DNA of 64,000 bases from Pseudocercospora fijiensis CIRAD86 (GCF_000340215.1 NW_006921533.1:6229424-6293423), one strand, 5' to 3'. Shown: positions 46,701 through 56,860, counted from the stretch's first letter. Notes: a model not told the origin generated them from the letters alone. Made by a program: numbers and translations.

Positions 46701-47307
46701 CTAGCTCTTTCCGCCGAAGCTTCTCCAGCTTCTTTCGCCGAAGGGTGAAGTAGTCGCTGCCGCGTTTTTGGTCTGCTTTGCTGTGCGAGCGCTTGAGCAT
46801 ATTCGAAAGAATCCTGACATGTTTCTTTGTTGGACTGGTCGGACTCGAAGGATTTGTGCCATCTGGCTGATCGCCGAGGTGGGCAACGTGCGTGTTACGC
46901 TTAGCGAACGTCTGTCTGCGCTGTAAACCGACATTTGGTAGATCTTCGTCAGCATCGCTTGAGGTGTTGCCCTCCAATGCTGAATGCTCATGCTTCTCAT
47001 CATGGCGTTCTTCCGGAGTCTCGGGGTTCAGCAGATCCACGAAGTGAGCAAGCATGTCATCTTGCAGCTCGAGTAGGTTGAGCAGCTCGACGCGCCGCCG
47101 CCGATTGTCCGCTTTGCTCAGCAGGTTCCATGCTTGATGGATGTTGTGGAAGTGCTCTGCTAAGGTGGCTTTGGCCTCGTCGGAACCCTGATGACGGTTT
47201 GGGTGGTATTTACGCGCCAGTTGATGGTATCGCTGCTTAATTGCTTGTCCGCTAGCGTTGCGAGGCAGTCCCAGTGCTTCAAAGGGGTCGAATGCCACAG
47301 GTGCCAT
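43771..47307 (-). CDS. J-domain/HET-domain fusion protein
   Basis: Single exon of 1178 residues from ATG at 47307 (MAPVAFDPFEALGLP); the frame is open to 47517, but the J domain begins at this Met. Residues 6-72 form a DnaJ-type J domain (helix II QAIKQRYHQLARKYHPNRH), with HPN at 35-37 in place of the HPD needed to stimulate Hsp70. A Ser-rich linker and a long charged helix (about 187-245, LRRKKLEKLRRKELEAFIDY) follow. Residues about 560-715 are a HET domain: FIALSYRR, LWIDQICIKQDD, MDMVYRSARIVVVALDD and SSWFKRAWCRHEM match its conserved blocks. The remaining 460 residues resemble no domain I know. HET domains trigger cell death in non-self recognition between hyphae. A chaperone-like module fused to one is unusual. 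Regulation and partner are unknown. Confidence 0.87.
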   Translation of the reverse strand: MAPVAFDPFEALGLPRNASGQAIKQRYHQLARKYHPNRHQGSDEAKATLAEHFHNIHQAWNLLSKADNRRRRVELLNLLELQDDMLAHFVDLLNPETPEERHDEKHEHSALEGNTSSDADEDLPNVGLQRRQTFAKRNTHVAHLGDQPDGTNPSSPTSPTKKHVRILSNMLKRSHSKADQKRGSDYFTLRRKKLEKLRRKELEAFIDYRNAMVSKFEAEEEAERQQEHYERAKWKREYFERAPRGTTERMRSFQQFMGAVAAFGDHGHTQRRGSLPGGFGVMSPVVGPGEGGQFLFPDSHLTRGKSVHKRGWSSDISGDQSDSSEDSGDAHVRGRISPPGRWNHYSRSSQEHVSFDAFRHAGKPMASAQPGQINPDGPFKLVVRQPTDLGTIRENQDSSGETQSASSRSPSPAGQSNGMELMSFTWMPTKGTSEIFGPPSERRERSPSPGPRRHSSFTNSNGDAMQIIDEGCHFTTKQIGIPHNTYIPREHVHLLNRDEKARILGVEPDPEENVDPVRLLERLHRLNAEVASKFMVKPDFKDSFNFRLIYPYRQIATRQHQSFIALSYRRKLHVAETEGHFTLPLEKEIFQAVWEERLENEGLWIDQICIKQDDREETTISMSAMDMVYRSARIVVVALDDIELEAHEGELLQNHMNEYSSMFHVAPRQRFRRKQPPYLESHENLFRVIRKMLRSSWFKRAWCRHEMRLAKHHIFLIPCKKPGTWSGRDVLRFNGKTIAHLLDLATEVPFEPDVEAVKPALHAFFRDRSKMAPDERQKRLHHGNFSTVVAEVFAMDAGGDPRIPLAQREADARKDKIAIILNTMECGLAIHERLRDPHIMLSQTECFHDLMLLSLAAQDPGALCSVGAPLPITNASHSWIYTPTVADAGLNNSKTLQRLPDRAEFVTNTSGTEHYIELDLKFLKGNAGDRLLPDEDAHKMASHFIKWCEEKKLGRNRKRYLLRDRTANLLFGPMSEVYEQTLACVFTCGPEWMGDVCQRYSMSRWRVDLQGAYELLIALANTHGRWPTTAWSERAAGFIMDFVNFLIIRGLPQRQVQKPEKWRPRAVKTGPGGKVLTFVPLSNPHIQPAIPTVLVNADYVHLARLWILEPRHSLGLGEDLENNSEWTLLGKSVLFSDELSIGSMASYGGDFVVQQRVFGRHRSAQSKGTAEPARISRN

Positions 47308-47973
47308 GGGCGGGGAGGGAAGATCAGAGAAACTGCAATCAAGAGCTCTCACGCCTCCCAAACCTTTGTATGTCAGCTGGCATATGAACAAAGCGTAGGA
47401 TTGGGGCCAGACTCCAGAGTGCCCAGAGCTGCGGACGAGGGTATATAGCTCCGAGGCACGGCAAGGCAAGGCAAGGCAAGCGTGCATTTTTAGGCGACCA
47501 TTTTTAGGATTCAACACGGCTGCTATCGCGTGCGCCGTGCAGTGCAGATTGAGGACGCCGTGGCTGTGTCACTACTGTATGTATAACGAGTACAGATCCT
47601 TTCGCGGGCCTCGCGTGGTTGGCGGCAGCGAGGCAACATCGTACCTATACCGTCGCTGACGACGCCGATGGACTTCCTGACGACGTATCTGCATTCTGTG
47701 CATCGGATGGGCCGACTGTGCGCTTCTCCTTTCTCGTTGAATCTATTCTCGGGAATGCCGCCGTAGCATGTACGGAGATACGAGAAGCACTGCGCTGTGA
47801 GAGACTGGCATGCACAGGAGATAGAGACTCGTCTCAAAGACAATGGCAGACACGTTGGGAAGCTTCCAGCGCTGTGTATCGAGACACCGTACAACAAGAC
47901 CTGAAAAAGCAACAGCCGCGCAATGTCGGTGACGAGCTGAGGCAATAGCACCTTTCTTCACATCACAATCCTG
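47308..47973. promoter_or_regulatory. Upstream region of the J-HET gene
   Basis: 666 bp in tandem orientation (CorA-like gene then J-HET on the minus strand). A GCAAG pentanucleotide array of four units lies at 47461-47480. The J-HET reading frame stays open through 47308-47517 without an obvious conserved feature. Other frames here look like chance. Confidence 0.35.
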
Positions 47974-49914
47974 TCATTGCTGCATGTCTGCGGCCCCGAG
48001 TGTAGCCTGCTTCTCAAAATTCCACGAGTTTGTCGCCGTCCTCATTCGCCTCATGAGATCCGACTCAACAGCGGCAAAGTCTACGTCCGCTGCATTGACC
48101 TTGTACTTCTGTTCCAGCCGCCTGAACCACAGCACCCATCCCGCATATACGAGCAGTGTGAGAGGAATCGTCACCACAAAGAAGACGTATAAATATGGCG
48201 ACGCAATTGGGTGGCCTTCCGAGGCATCCCAGTTGAACATTCCGTTCATGCTGAAGAACGACTGTGCCAAGCTATATCAGTCAAAATGCTAAATCCAGAC
48301 GACAAACCATACTCACAGCTACAGCAGTTCCAGGCAAGAAGGTCAGCGTGAGAACGGCAATTGTCTTCATCGCTGCACTGTCTTGTCTCGTTTCCTCCGC
48401 CATCTGCGCCGTGACCTTGGCCAATTTAACGTTCAAAAGATTATCCAGCCTGGACTCTTCCGCAATCTTGCGAGAGCTTTCGGCGACTTGGAGATTGATC
48501 TTGTTGTCTCTTTGCGCAATGAAGCTGAAGATCTGCCGTCGAACTTAGCATATCCTCCATTACCACCACCTATGCCAGGAATGCGACCTACTGCATGCGA
48601 CTGATTATCAATGCGCCGAGGCATCATCGAAAGATCCTTCTGGACCTGTTCTGAATAGCGCATTTGCTGCTCTGTCTTCTCTCGCATATCATCCACATAG
48701 CCGGTGCCGCCCTCCCACAAATGAGTCCAGAGCCGGTGATAAGCATCAAGATATTTCAGCAGATTCTTCCCAAGCTCAATCTCAAAGTTGGACCGCCTCT
48801 GCAACCTTAACTGCTCAAGATTGAGTCTGTTGAGCAGCTTGTAATCGCCATTCTCGTCCAGATTGATCCTGCCATCGGCTATTCTGCGTTCTGTGTTCGT
48901 GATCTCACGGGACAGCTTCTGGACCTGTTCCAAGCTCTCTTCTACGTGGTGCAGGAGTATCTGAAAGGGTAGTATTGCAAAGTCTCGCGGAACCTTTGGA
49001 TGCCGATTCAGATATTCCTGCCCAGCGAGAAGCTTGTCCACGCTGTAGTTCTCGTCGGCCACGAACAAGCCACCGCAATGGTGTCGCTCTCGATTGACCA
49101 GCGATAGCGAGCAGAACGACTTTCCATCTCTCGGCGTCTGCAGCATAAACGCTAGCGGATGATTAGCTTTCTTCCCATGCTTTCATTCATTCTTCTGTCA
49201 GCGCCTACTGAGAATGCCATGATTGGTCAGAGCAGCTGACCCTCCCTCGTCTCTTCTCCAGAGGTGAACATATTCATCTGATATCCAGCCCTGTTTCTTG
49301 ACAACGTTGACGATTTCCTGGTTGAAAGGAAGTCTGTCCTGGTCGCTAAGATTTGCGCTAACAGCACTTGCGATACTGCTCAGATTAGTCTGGCGTTCAT
49401 GCAGCAATCGTCCTCATCGAGCATGCTCACAGCAGCTTGAAGCGGACTGTGCTATCATCGTAGCTTCTATCGATCTGTACAACAGGTTTAGCTGGACCCT
49501 CGGGCATAGCATTGTCGAGCTGTTTACCTTGTGGTTGATAAGAAAGTCTTCCTCCTCCAGCTTCCTCAGCGGGCGAGCTTTCAAAGTGTCGGGAAACTTC
49601 CAGTCATTATGCTACTGCTGTCAACAAAATCACCTCCCCGGCGACTGCTAGAATTCGCAGATCTTGTGTCAGCACCAGCATTGTCATACCTCAAGAGTCG
49701 AATCCGAGATCTGGAATTTCGACAGCGCCACCTCTGCACTCTCCATCGGACCGGGATACCGGGCTTTACCATCTGGTTGGTTCTGTGCCACCGCCTTACT
49801 GTATGCACCCAGCACGATGTGTGAGCGCACGAGACGCTGTGAGAGATGCGTGTACGTCGTCCCTTTGACGACACCTCGTAAGCGTCTGAAGTCCAGACGC
49901 AAGAGCTCCCGCAA
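47974..49914 (-). CDS. CorA-like Mg2+ transporter domain protein (seven or more exons)
   Basis: Exons on the minus strand: (49914)-49690, 49611-49528, 49474-49431, 49375-49209, 49151-48592, 48532-48317, 48261-47974; all junctions keep one frame of 527 residues. Introns are 78, 53, 55, 57, 59 and 55 nt. The 5' end is uncertain: no ATG opens exon 1, and an ATG at 49980 followed by GTCAGA could be a one-codon exon spliced to 49923. The order is an N-terminal segment of fungal CorA-like proteins (VLGAYSKAVAQNQPDGKARY, KFPDTLKARPLRKLEEEDFL), a soluble domain (WISDEYVHLWRR, then GLFVADENYS), long helices, and a C-terminal pair of membrane helices (TIAVLTLTFLPGTAVASFFS; YLYVFFVVTIPLTLLVYAGW). SMNGMFNW replaces the canonical GMN loop. 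Ion selectivity cannot be assumed. Confidence 0.85.
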
Positions 49915-50487
49915 AGTGAACTATGATGCCGATGGGTCTAATGCATGATGAGCTGTGCACGTTCTTGGCGGTCTGACCATGCAGGAAGGCGGTATGATCG
50001 CATCGACCTCAGGCGGGCGTGTGTCGTTTGACTCGTTTCAGAACGCCCGCCATGCACATTATTGTGTTACCGGGCAACCTGACTGGAACTAGAGCCGGCC
50101 TACGGAAGACTGGAGGAGGTTAATCGCATTATTGACCTGTCGAATGAGGGAGGGTGAGGGTGAGGGTGGGCGGCTCGCAAATTTTCGATTGCCAGCCTGA
50201 AAGTGGCTGTGCAGCGCAGCGCAGCGCAGCGCAACGCGTTCGTTGTTTTCCACTCCTCCATCACCAACACTTGTTGTTGAACCTCGCTGTGCCGCTCAAA
50301 CTCGCATATTCCGGCGGCGTGCAGCGCTCCAGATCTCATGCGGCCCGGCTCGGCTCAGCCTCTCTCAGGTCTCAGGTCGCAGCTTCTGCGGTCGATCGAT
50401 TTTGCGGGTTGCCTTCGTTATGCAGACGACGGAGCCCGAAAGCGCGCTGGCTTGGCAAATCACATACCCAGGGGAAGACGCGCGTAG
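49915..50487. promoter_or_regulatory. Divergent region, CorA-like / RyR gene, with a G-quadruplex motif
   Basis: 573 bp. The plus strand at 50148-50170 has five GGG runs spaced by one to three bases (GGGAGGGTGAGGGTGAGGG and onward), a canonical G-quadruplex-forming pattern. A GCAGC/GCGCA array lies at 50211-50238. Both promoters must be here, but no core element is recognised. Confidence 0.45.
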
Positions 50488-53153
50488 ATGAGCGGCAAAG
50501 GATCGCGTGTACTGCTGGTAGCAGGCGCAGTGTCTTACGATTATCTGGTCTATCCCATGACGACCTCAAATGCAGCGCCAGACGCAACGTCTGAGCATAG
50601 CAGCTTAGTCGTAAGAGCCTCTGCAGCTGACCTTGTGGCGCAGCTGCTCACCGCTGCAGCGCCGCAATGGGGCTCTTTTGAAGGTCAGTATTTGGGTGGA
50701 CTGTGATCCGGTCACAAGTAGCTGACTTCTTGTAGTCTTAGGGCCGGCATTGCAAGCTCCTGCGTCGAACTGCCTCAAGAACAACGCCTCTTCCGTGGTG
50801 GATCTGGGTCGTGTAGATGCCTCAGCCGACGAGAGTCCTGCTTTACGAGTGATTCGGAAGCGGCAAATTGGCAGGTCTCCTGTCTGGCACGCACCTCCTA
50901 CCGATCAAGCTGTTGCACAGACAACTGCAGCGAAAGCGAGCACGGTCATCATCGCGGGATCTGGAGATTCATTTCGAGACGTAGAGCCAGCCTTGGACTT
51001 CTTACAGCGTGTCAGGCCACGCTACATCATTCACCACATGACAAGGCCTCTTGCTATTGGACCACTTTGGGACATTATACGCGACGGACCTCGAACTCGA
51101 GACGGTGTGCCCGATCCAGATCATCTAGCAGTCATTATCGACGCGGACGACCTCCGGGCCGAAGGCATATCCCTGAGTCGATCGTTGTCTTGGGAGCAAA
51201 CAACTGAAGACTTTGTCCGCAACCTGGGTTCAAACGGCAGGTTAGACACGCTTGTGACCTGTCCTAATTTGATCGTACGCTTTGGCAACGAGGGTCTCAT
51301 ACATCATCGTGGAAGGGACGCCACGGATCCCAAGCTTTATTTCCACCCTCGCGAAGCAGAATATGACTACAAACAGGGCAGCCACATGGTAAAGAGACCA
51401 TTCTAGAATTGAGAATAATGCTAATCGTGATTAGATTGGGCTATCGTCAGCATTCACGGCGGGCTTCGCGCTGGGCTTCGCGGACTCGTCACCACCCAAC
51501 TGCGAGAAAGGGATCCGCCTTGGAATATCTGCAGCACGCGACATGGACAGCAAGGGCTTCGTGACGAATCCTATCGATGAGGCGCCCGATTATCCAGTTG
51601 ATGCAGTCGTCGACAGCCTCAAGGCCGAGAAGAGATTTTCTAGCGTCAACATTCCATCCGGAAGAATAAGCTCTGGTGATTCTTGGAGCATATTCGATGC
51701 AGTCACTGGTGATCCCGCGGAAGTCGCACGACACATCGTTACGCAAGGTCCCGAAAAGACTCTTTCTAGGTGTCCACTGCAGCGCTTCGGCAATTTGTTG
51801 AGTGTCGAAAGGACCGAGCAAGAAAGCCTGCGCGCGGTAGTTGACGCAGTACAAGAGCGTCTTTCCCTTAGAACAGCACAGCCTACTTCAATTGGAATCT
51901 TGGGACCACCGGGATCGGGCAAGAAGTTTGTGGCAGCAAATCTTGCTAAACATTTGGCACAGGATGCCAAGGTGAAACAGCTTACGTTCAATGGTCGGCT
52001 GTTGCGACTTGAGGATCTCGTGGCTCTCTGCCATACCATTCGTGACAATACTGCAAGCGGGCTGGTCACCGTTGTCTCATTCGAGAACTTCGAAGCAATT
52101 CTCGAGCCAAAAAATGAGCTGCTCAACGATTTTCTGGTCATGATGCGGGACGGACACTTTACAGATAGAGGACATGTTCGCAGTCTAGGCAGCCCACTAC
52201 TTTTCTTCCTGGTCAATCAGGAGCCGCCGTCTTTAGAAGGCATCCCTACACCAACGGCATCATCGAACGACTTCAAAGACCGGCAATTCATTGATGAGTC
52301 ACAGCTCTTAGATCATCTTCATGGCGTTGTGCGTATCCTAGGACCAAACCAGACCAGTGCGCAAGACAAGATGTTCTCGGTGCGTCGAGCCATGATGCTG
52401 CGACAGATGCTCAAACAGAAATTTCCACACCTCTTTGAGACGACTGGTCAGATCAAGATCGAAGAGGGCGTTCTCCATGCTCTCCTGTTAGTCCCTCACT
52501 ACAAGCACGGCCTCCGATCCTTAGACAAGATCCTCAGCACGAGTCGTCTCTCAAGCAAAGTCAAATTCGACGTCTCCGCCCTACCTCCAGAAGAGCAAAT
52601 ACAGCTTCACGTCGACGGGCGAACATTCATGTCTTTCCTTCGCTCACCCAAGCTGCCCGCTGCTCTTCGAGAGCGCCTCGCACAAGGGCTCTTCGTGGCA
52701 TACAAGAAGAAGCGAACCGAGATGGCGAGAACACCAGCTGAGAAGGAAGCATTAGAATCTGATGCGAGCATGTACGATTGGGACGAGCTGGCACCAGAAC
52801 TGAAAGAGTCAACGCGGGCTCAGGCCGACGATATCCCTAGAAAGCTTCGGGCAGTGAACTGCTTCATGCTGAACGAAGATCGATCAGAGCCACTTATACA
52901 TGTCCCGGAATTCTCGGTAGCGGAACTGGACATGTTGAGCGAAATGGAACATGAGCGGTTCAATGCGGAACGCTTGCAGAGGCAATGGAAGATGGGACCT
53001 CGCAGTTCGAATAAGAGAACGACACCTTTCCTCGTACCTTGGAGAGATCTTACGCAGGATTGGAAAGACGTCGATCGGGTCATGGTCGAATGTGTTCCGC
53101 GAGTGCTGGCAACGGCAGGTTGGAAGATCTACAGGATGCAGGAAGACAGTTGA
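50488..53153 (+). CDS. PfkB-like / P-loop / RyR-domain protein
   Basis: Three exons, 50488-50683, 50736-51388 and 51435-53153; introns of 52 nt (GTCAGT..TGTAG) and 46 nt (GTAAAG..ATTAG); 855 residues. The N-terminal 310 residues resemble a PfkB/ribokinase fold (RVLLVAGAVSYDYLVYP, TVIIAGSGDSFRDVEPALD, ending IGLSSAFTAGFALGF). At the last motif the PfkB signature GAGD with its catalytic Asp reads GLSS, so sugar-kinase activity is doubtful. Residues about 435-700 contain a P-loop (ILGPPGSGKKFVAANLAKHL) and an AAA/STAND-like region. The last 100 residues match the RyR domain: SEMEHERFNAERLQRQWKMG, FLVPWRDLTQDWKDVDR, VPRVLATAGWKIYR. RyR domains outside calcium channels are thought to bind nucleotide-like ligands. 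This order suggests ligand sensing plus ATP-driven switching; that is inference. Confidence 0.85.
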
Positions 53154-53681
53154 TTGTCTCGTGAGAAACGATTGTACCAAGCCAGCGGCGTCTTTCTGAG
53201 TGTCAATACCCAAATCGCGGTTCTTGGAAGAGCTTTGGTACTGGAGTCCTATCTCATTCACGAAGCGCCTCTGGCACCTCCCGGAGCGAAGCGAAGGTCA
53301 GGTGACCGGGGGGAGCTCCGCTCGTGACATATACCAGCTGTGTCGATTTCTTGGCGCTCTGTGATTGGTCGGGTTTCAAATGTTGCATCATGTGACTCAA
53401 GCTTCAGGCATCCAGGCATTCAGTCATTCAGCCATTCCACTTCGTGATACTGCACATTTTACCCCAAGGGCGGCCTCAGGCTTACGAAAAGGATCAACGT
53501 GCTCGGCAGCCTGAGCGAATCGCATTCCTCCATTTTGAGGCTGTGTCCGCGGCCCCACCCATTGATTGTGGTCGCAGGTGGCACAGCCACGTGCCCGACC
53601 TCAAATATCTAAACAACCTGCAACTTGGAACTCCCTTCTAACCCACCACTCACAGCCCCAAGCACCAAGAGTACCGTCAAC
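53154..53681. promoter_or_regulatory. Upstream region of the two-helix membrane protein gene
   Basis: 528 bp in tandem orientation. The sequence between 53400 and 53680 is the likely promoter and leader. A short run CATTCAGTCATTCAGCCATTC (53418-53437) is a small direct repeat. No other element is seen. Confidence 0.35.
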
Positions 53682-54314
53682 ATGTCAAAAGAAGACGATA
53701 TCGAAAAGAACCTCCCAGAGAGCTCACGAGCATCACTGGACGACGACGGCCAATCCAGCTCCTCAACACTCCTGGAAAAGCCATCTCAGAACAAGACTCC
53801 AGAAGAAGCCGGAATCAAATTACCAGCCGAAGACGCCACCGCAGATGAAGTTCGAGCATACCTTGTCGACATCTTGACACTATCCCATGGCCTCCAGCAC
53901 GCAGAGGCCCGTCAAATCGCCTCAGCATGGCTCGCAGGCACGGGTCGCGAACTCCGCAAATACCCCGGGAAAATGTACCACGAGATTTTCGGTGCGCAAG
54001 CGGGATGGATGTTGTACAAAGAAATCAAGATCGCAGTCGTGAAAGAGGGCTATGAACAGAATCCGGCGAGGACTTGGGCTGGCAAGCTCTCCCTATGTTC
54101 GGCTATTATAGGGGCAATGGTTGCTGTCACTTCCCTTGGAGTTTTACTTGGGCCTGTGATGTGGGCGATTTCGATTCCTTTGTACTTTTGTGGGCTTGTG
54201 GGTCTTCTCTGTGTTTTGCTTGAGACTAGACGGGCGCCGGAGGATGTTGCGGAGAGGGAGCTGGTTGAAATTTGGGATTCGCAAAGGGAGGTTGGTGGTC
54301 AGGGTAGTAAGTAG
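53682..54314 (+). CDS. Two-helix membrane protein, function unknown
   Basis: 210 residues from ATG at 53682 (MSKEDDIEKNLPESS). The Ser/Glu-rich N-terminus is followed by a helical soluble region (TADEVRAYLVDILTLSHGLQ, then EARQIASAWLAGTGRELRKY). Two adjacent membrane segments follow (LCSAIIGAMVAVTSLGVLLG; PVMWAISIPLYFCGLVGLLC), then a short charged tail. The arrangement is that of small fungal membrane proteins of unknown role, usually in internal membranes. There is no signal peptide. I do not recognise a named family. Confidence 0.72.
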   Translation: MSKEDDIEKNLPESSRASLDDDGQSSSSTLLEKPSQNKTPEEAGIKLPAEDATADEVRAYLVDILTLSHGLQHAEARQIASAWLAGTGRELRKYPGKMYHEIFGAQAGWMLYKEIKIAVVKEGYEQNPARTWAGKLSLCSAIIGAMVAVTSLGVLLGPVMWAISIPLYFCGLVGLLCVLLETRRAPEDVAERELVEIWDSQREVGGQGSK

Positions 54315-54739
54315 GTCGGAAATTGGGAACTGGCAATTGGAATCACTCTTGAAGAATTCCTCTTGCTTGTCGAGTTGGTGCATCTCTTGAAGTTGAGTAT
54401 GAGTTCGTCTCGGTCGGCCATTGATCTTTATAAGAGGGCTGTGTCCGCAGACTGAGAGTTGATAAGCGTCAGACATACTTGATCCTTCGATAGCAAGACC
54501 TATGGCGTGAGGCGATTGCTGTTTGGGATCGATATCATAGCAGTGCGAGTACTACTACTTAGCAGGTAGCAAGTGCGAACCAGGTTGGAAGGAACTTGAA
54601 GTGCACTTCCTAAACCATCTCATCAAATATTTGATGCACCCAAAATCAATACTAATGACAATGACCTCACCATTTTTGTGTCTCTCCTTCCCACTGCAGT
54701 GACAGCATCCGTTACGGACGACCAAATGCAAAACTCGAT
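54315..54739. promoter_or_regulatory. Upstream region of the DUF4336 gene
   Basis: 425 bp between tandem genes. It holds the 3' end of the membrane protein gene and the DUF4336 promoter. Nothing specific is recognised. Confidence 0.3.
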
Positions 54740-55576
54740 ATGTCCAAGGCAAAAAGCAATGTGGTGATACGAGATATATCATCACAAATTACAACCTTTA
54801 CTGCACCTTTCTATCGCTTCGCTCCATTCGGCTATCGCAAATTCGTTGCTGTTGGCAACCGTGCAACAGCGATTCGGTTACAAGATCGCAGAGTCCTACT
54901 CCTCAACCCAATCCAACTTGGCCAAGCCGTACAAGATCGATTAGACCAACTCGGAGGCGTCGACTACATTGCCTGTGATCTCGGACACCACTCCTATGTC
55001 GCTGATTATCTCAACCGCTGGCCAAATGCGAAAACCATCGGAGTCTCCGGCCTGCCAGGGAAGAGAAAAGACGTGAAGTGGGACTTTATCTACGAAGATT
55101 GGCAACAGAGTCCAGAAGATCAATTCTCCTTCTCCCACGGAATCGAAACCGTTCTTTTCGAAGGCTTCATCACGCATGCCGTAGCATGGTATCATAGACC
55201 GACAAAGACCTTAATAATTTCAGATCTCTTGATGAATTTGCCTGCTACTGAGCAGTATCATCCTTCATCCGCGGACGAAGGACCGTTTTCGAGGGAATTC
55301 GCGAAACGAGCGCATCCATTCTCTATCTGGTTTCGCCGGCTGATCTACTATGTTGCTTATGTCGAATATACGCCCATGCGTAGAGATGCGAAACGTGTTG
55401 CTGAGCTTGATATTCAGCGCATAGTTCCTTGTCATGGAGACGTGCTGGACAGTGATGGAAACAAGGCTTGGGCGGAGGGTTATCAGTGGTTCCTAGAAGG
55501 TCACCCACAACCTGGATGGCTTTGGGCGGTCAAGGAGCCCATAATGACTGTTGTCAGAAGGCTGTTCTTGATGTGA
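54740..55576 (+). CDS. DUF4336 protein (metallo-beta-lactamase-like fold)
   Basis: Single exon of 278 residues. The family pattern is visible along the length: FGYRKFVAVGNRATAIRLQD, LGGVDYIACDLGHHSYVADY, YLNRWPNAKTIGVSGL, a central IISDLLMNLPA, and IQRIVPCHGDVL near the C-terminus. These correspond to strands and metal-ligand positions of metallo-beta-lactamases, but the HxHxDH motif is degenerate (DLGHHSY), so metal binding is uncertain. DUF4336 proteins occur in plants, bacteria and fungi, with no settled reaction. No signal peptide or membrane segment is seen. Confidence 0.8.
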   Translation: MSKAKSNVVIRDISSQITTFTAPFYRFAPFGYRKFVAVGNRATAIRLQDRRVLLLNPIQLGQAVQDRLDQLGGVDYIACDLGHHSYVADYLNRWPNAKTIGVSGLPGKRKDVKWDFIYEDWQQSPEDQFSFSHGIETVLFEGFITHAVAWYHRPTKTLIISDLLMNLPATEQYHPSSADEGPFSREFAKRAHPFSIWFRRLIYYVAYVEYTPMRRDAKRVAELDIQRIVPCHGDVLDSDGNKAWAEGYQWFLEGHPQPGWLWAVKEPIMTVVRRLFLM

Positions 55577-56139
55577 GCGGCTTTCAGGCGCATGATCTCC
55601 TCGCTAGCCCCGAGCTCAGAGCTCAGGATGTGGTCTCCAAGCCCTTCTTCAAGCTGCCAAGTTTTGGAAACCGGCAAGTGCTCAAAACAGCAGAGCCCTA
55701 CACACCATTGCAACGCGGACAGTGAACCACTGGTCTCCATCAACTTGTCATTGCATAAATGAATGTATATACCCGCCACGAAAATGGTTCCTTGATGATC
55801 CAGATGTGCTAGGAGGCCCGTTGCCAGTGTATATTGTGCTGCTGGACTGAAAGTACCTCGATTGCAGCCGCGTTCGAATTGATCCCCTACGATAACTTAA
55901 ACTCCTCTACACGAGTTTGTGCAACCCCCGTCCGCCACTTGGCAAACCAATTTACCCTTGCTGTTATGATGACACCACCCTACAAATGATCCCACCTAGA
56001 AACAGTTCAATTAGTACGGGCTCGCGGAGCGAGATATACAGCTCTATTCGAGGACAAGGTCCTTACCCCGCTGCCACCGCCACAGCATTCGCAAACCGAG
56101 TCACATCCGAGTGTAAGCCCGACGAGGCAGAGTAGTGTA
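55577..56139. other. Intergenic after DUF4336
   Basis: About 560 bp of ordinary composition. A 72-codon plus frame (55917-56135) is open, but I cannot link it to any family. It could be a relic of a lost gene. Confidence 0.3.
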
Positions 56140-56860
56140 GCAATGATTCTTGATGATAGCATTTTAGCTAGACGCGGTAGTGGTAGGCGTTTTGGGTAGT
56201 AGCTAGTAGCCGACGTAGGAATAGAAACGCTAGAGAAGGGCGAGGGCTAACATGGAATTTGTACCTTCGGCTATACCGATATATATAGTAAGGTATATAC
56301 GACCTTACGAAAGGCAGAATTGCAACTTGCAAGGGCTCTGTAAAGAACAACAATGTTGGTCTATCGGGATCCTTAAAGTTATATTGCGGTACCCGGTATA
56401 CCTTATCGACAGCAGACTGTTAGTAGTGGGCCTTTAGTAGACCGCGGGCCTCACGATGGTTAGGGAAAGAGGCTCTCGAGGCTCTTTTAATACCTAGGGT
56501 AATTCGCCTAGAGTCTTAGAAATAGTCTGTAGTAGAATTTTGAGCATACCAATATAAACATCTAGGTCCACGAGCTTACTTAATAGAGTTTGTAGCTCGA
56601 GGTTCTGCGTTGGTAGGTTATAACTCAATATAGGCTATATGTCTGCTTCTCTCATTTTATTAGATAAAACAGCAGTTGCAGGGCTCGAAAGCTTTTTCGT
56701 AGGGTAGAATAACAACACCGAAACCTTAGCAGAGGGTGTGGCCTAGAGTACTTATCTTCTAGGCATTATTATTCATCAACCGTGGCGTGTGCGTATTCTG
56801 CCTAGCTGCAGTAGTATAGTACTGCCAAAGTGCCAGCTGGTGGTTCAGCCAATCAAAGCC
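56140..56860. other. Decayed, TA-rich sequence, probably a RIP-mutated transposon relic
   Basis: Composition changes here: CTAG, TAGTAG and TATA steps are frequent, CpA and TpG are scarce, and no frame longer than about 60 codons survives. It resembles the RIP-affected arms of the foldback element in style but not in sequence. I cannot see terminal repeats or a target duplication. Confidence 0.35.
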
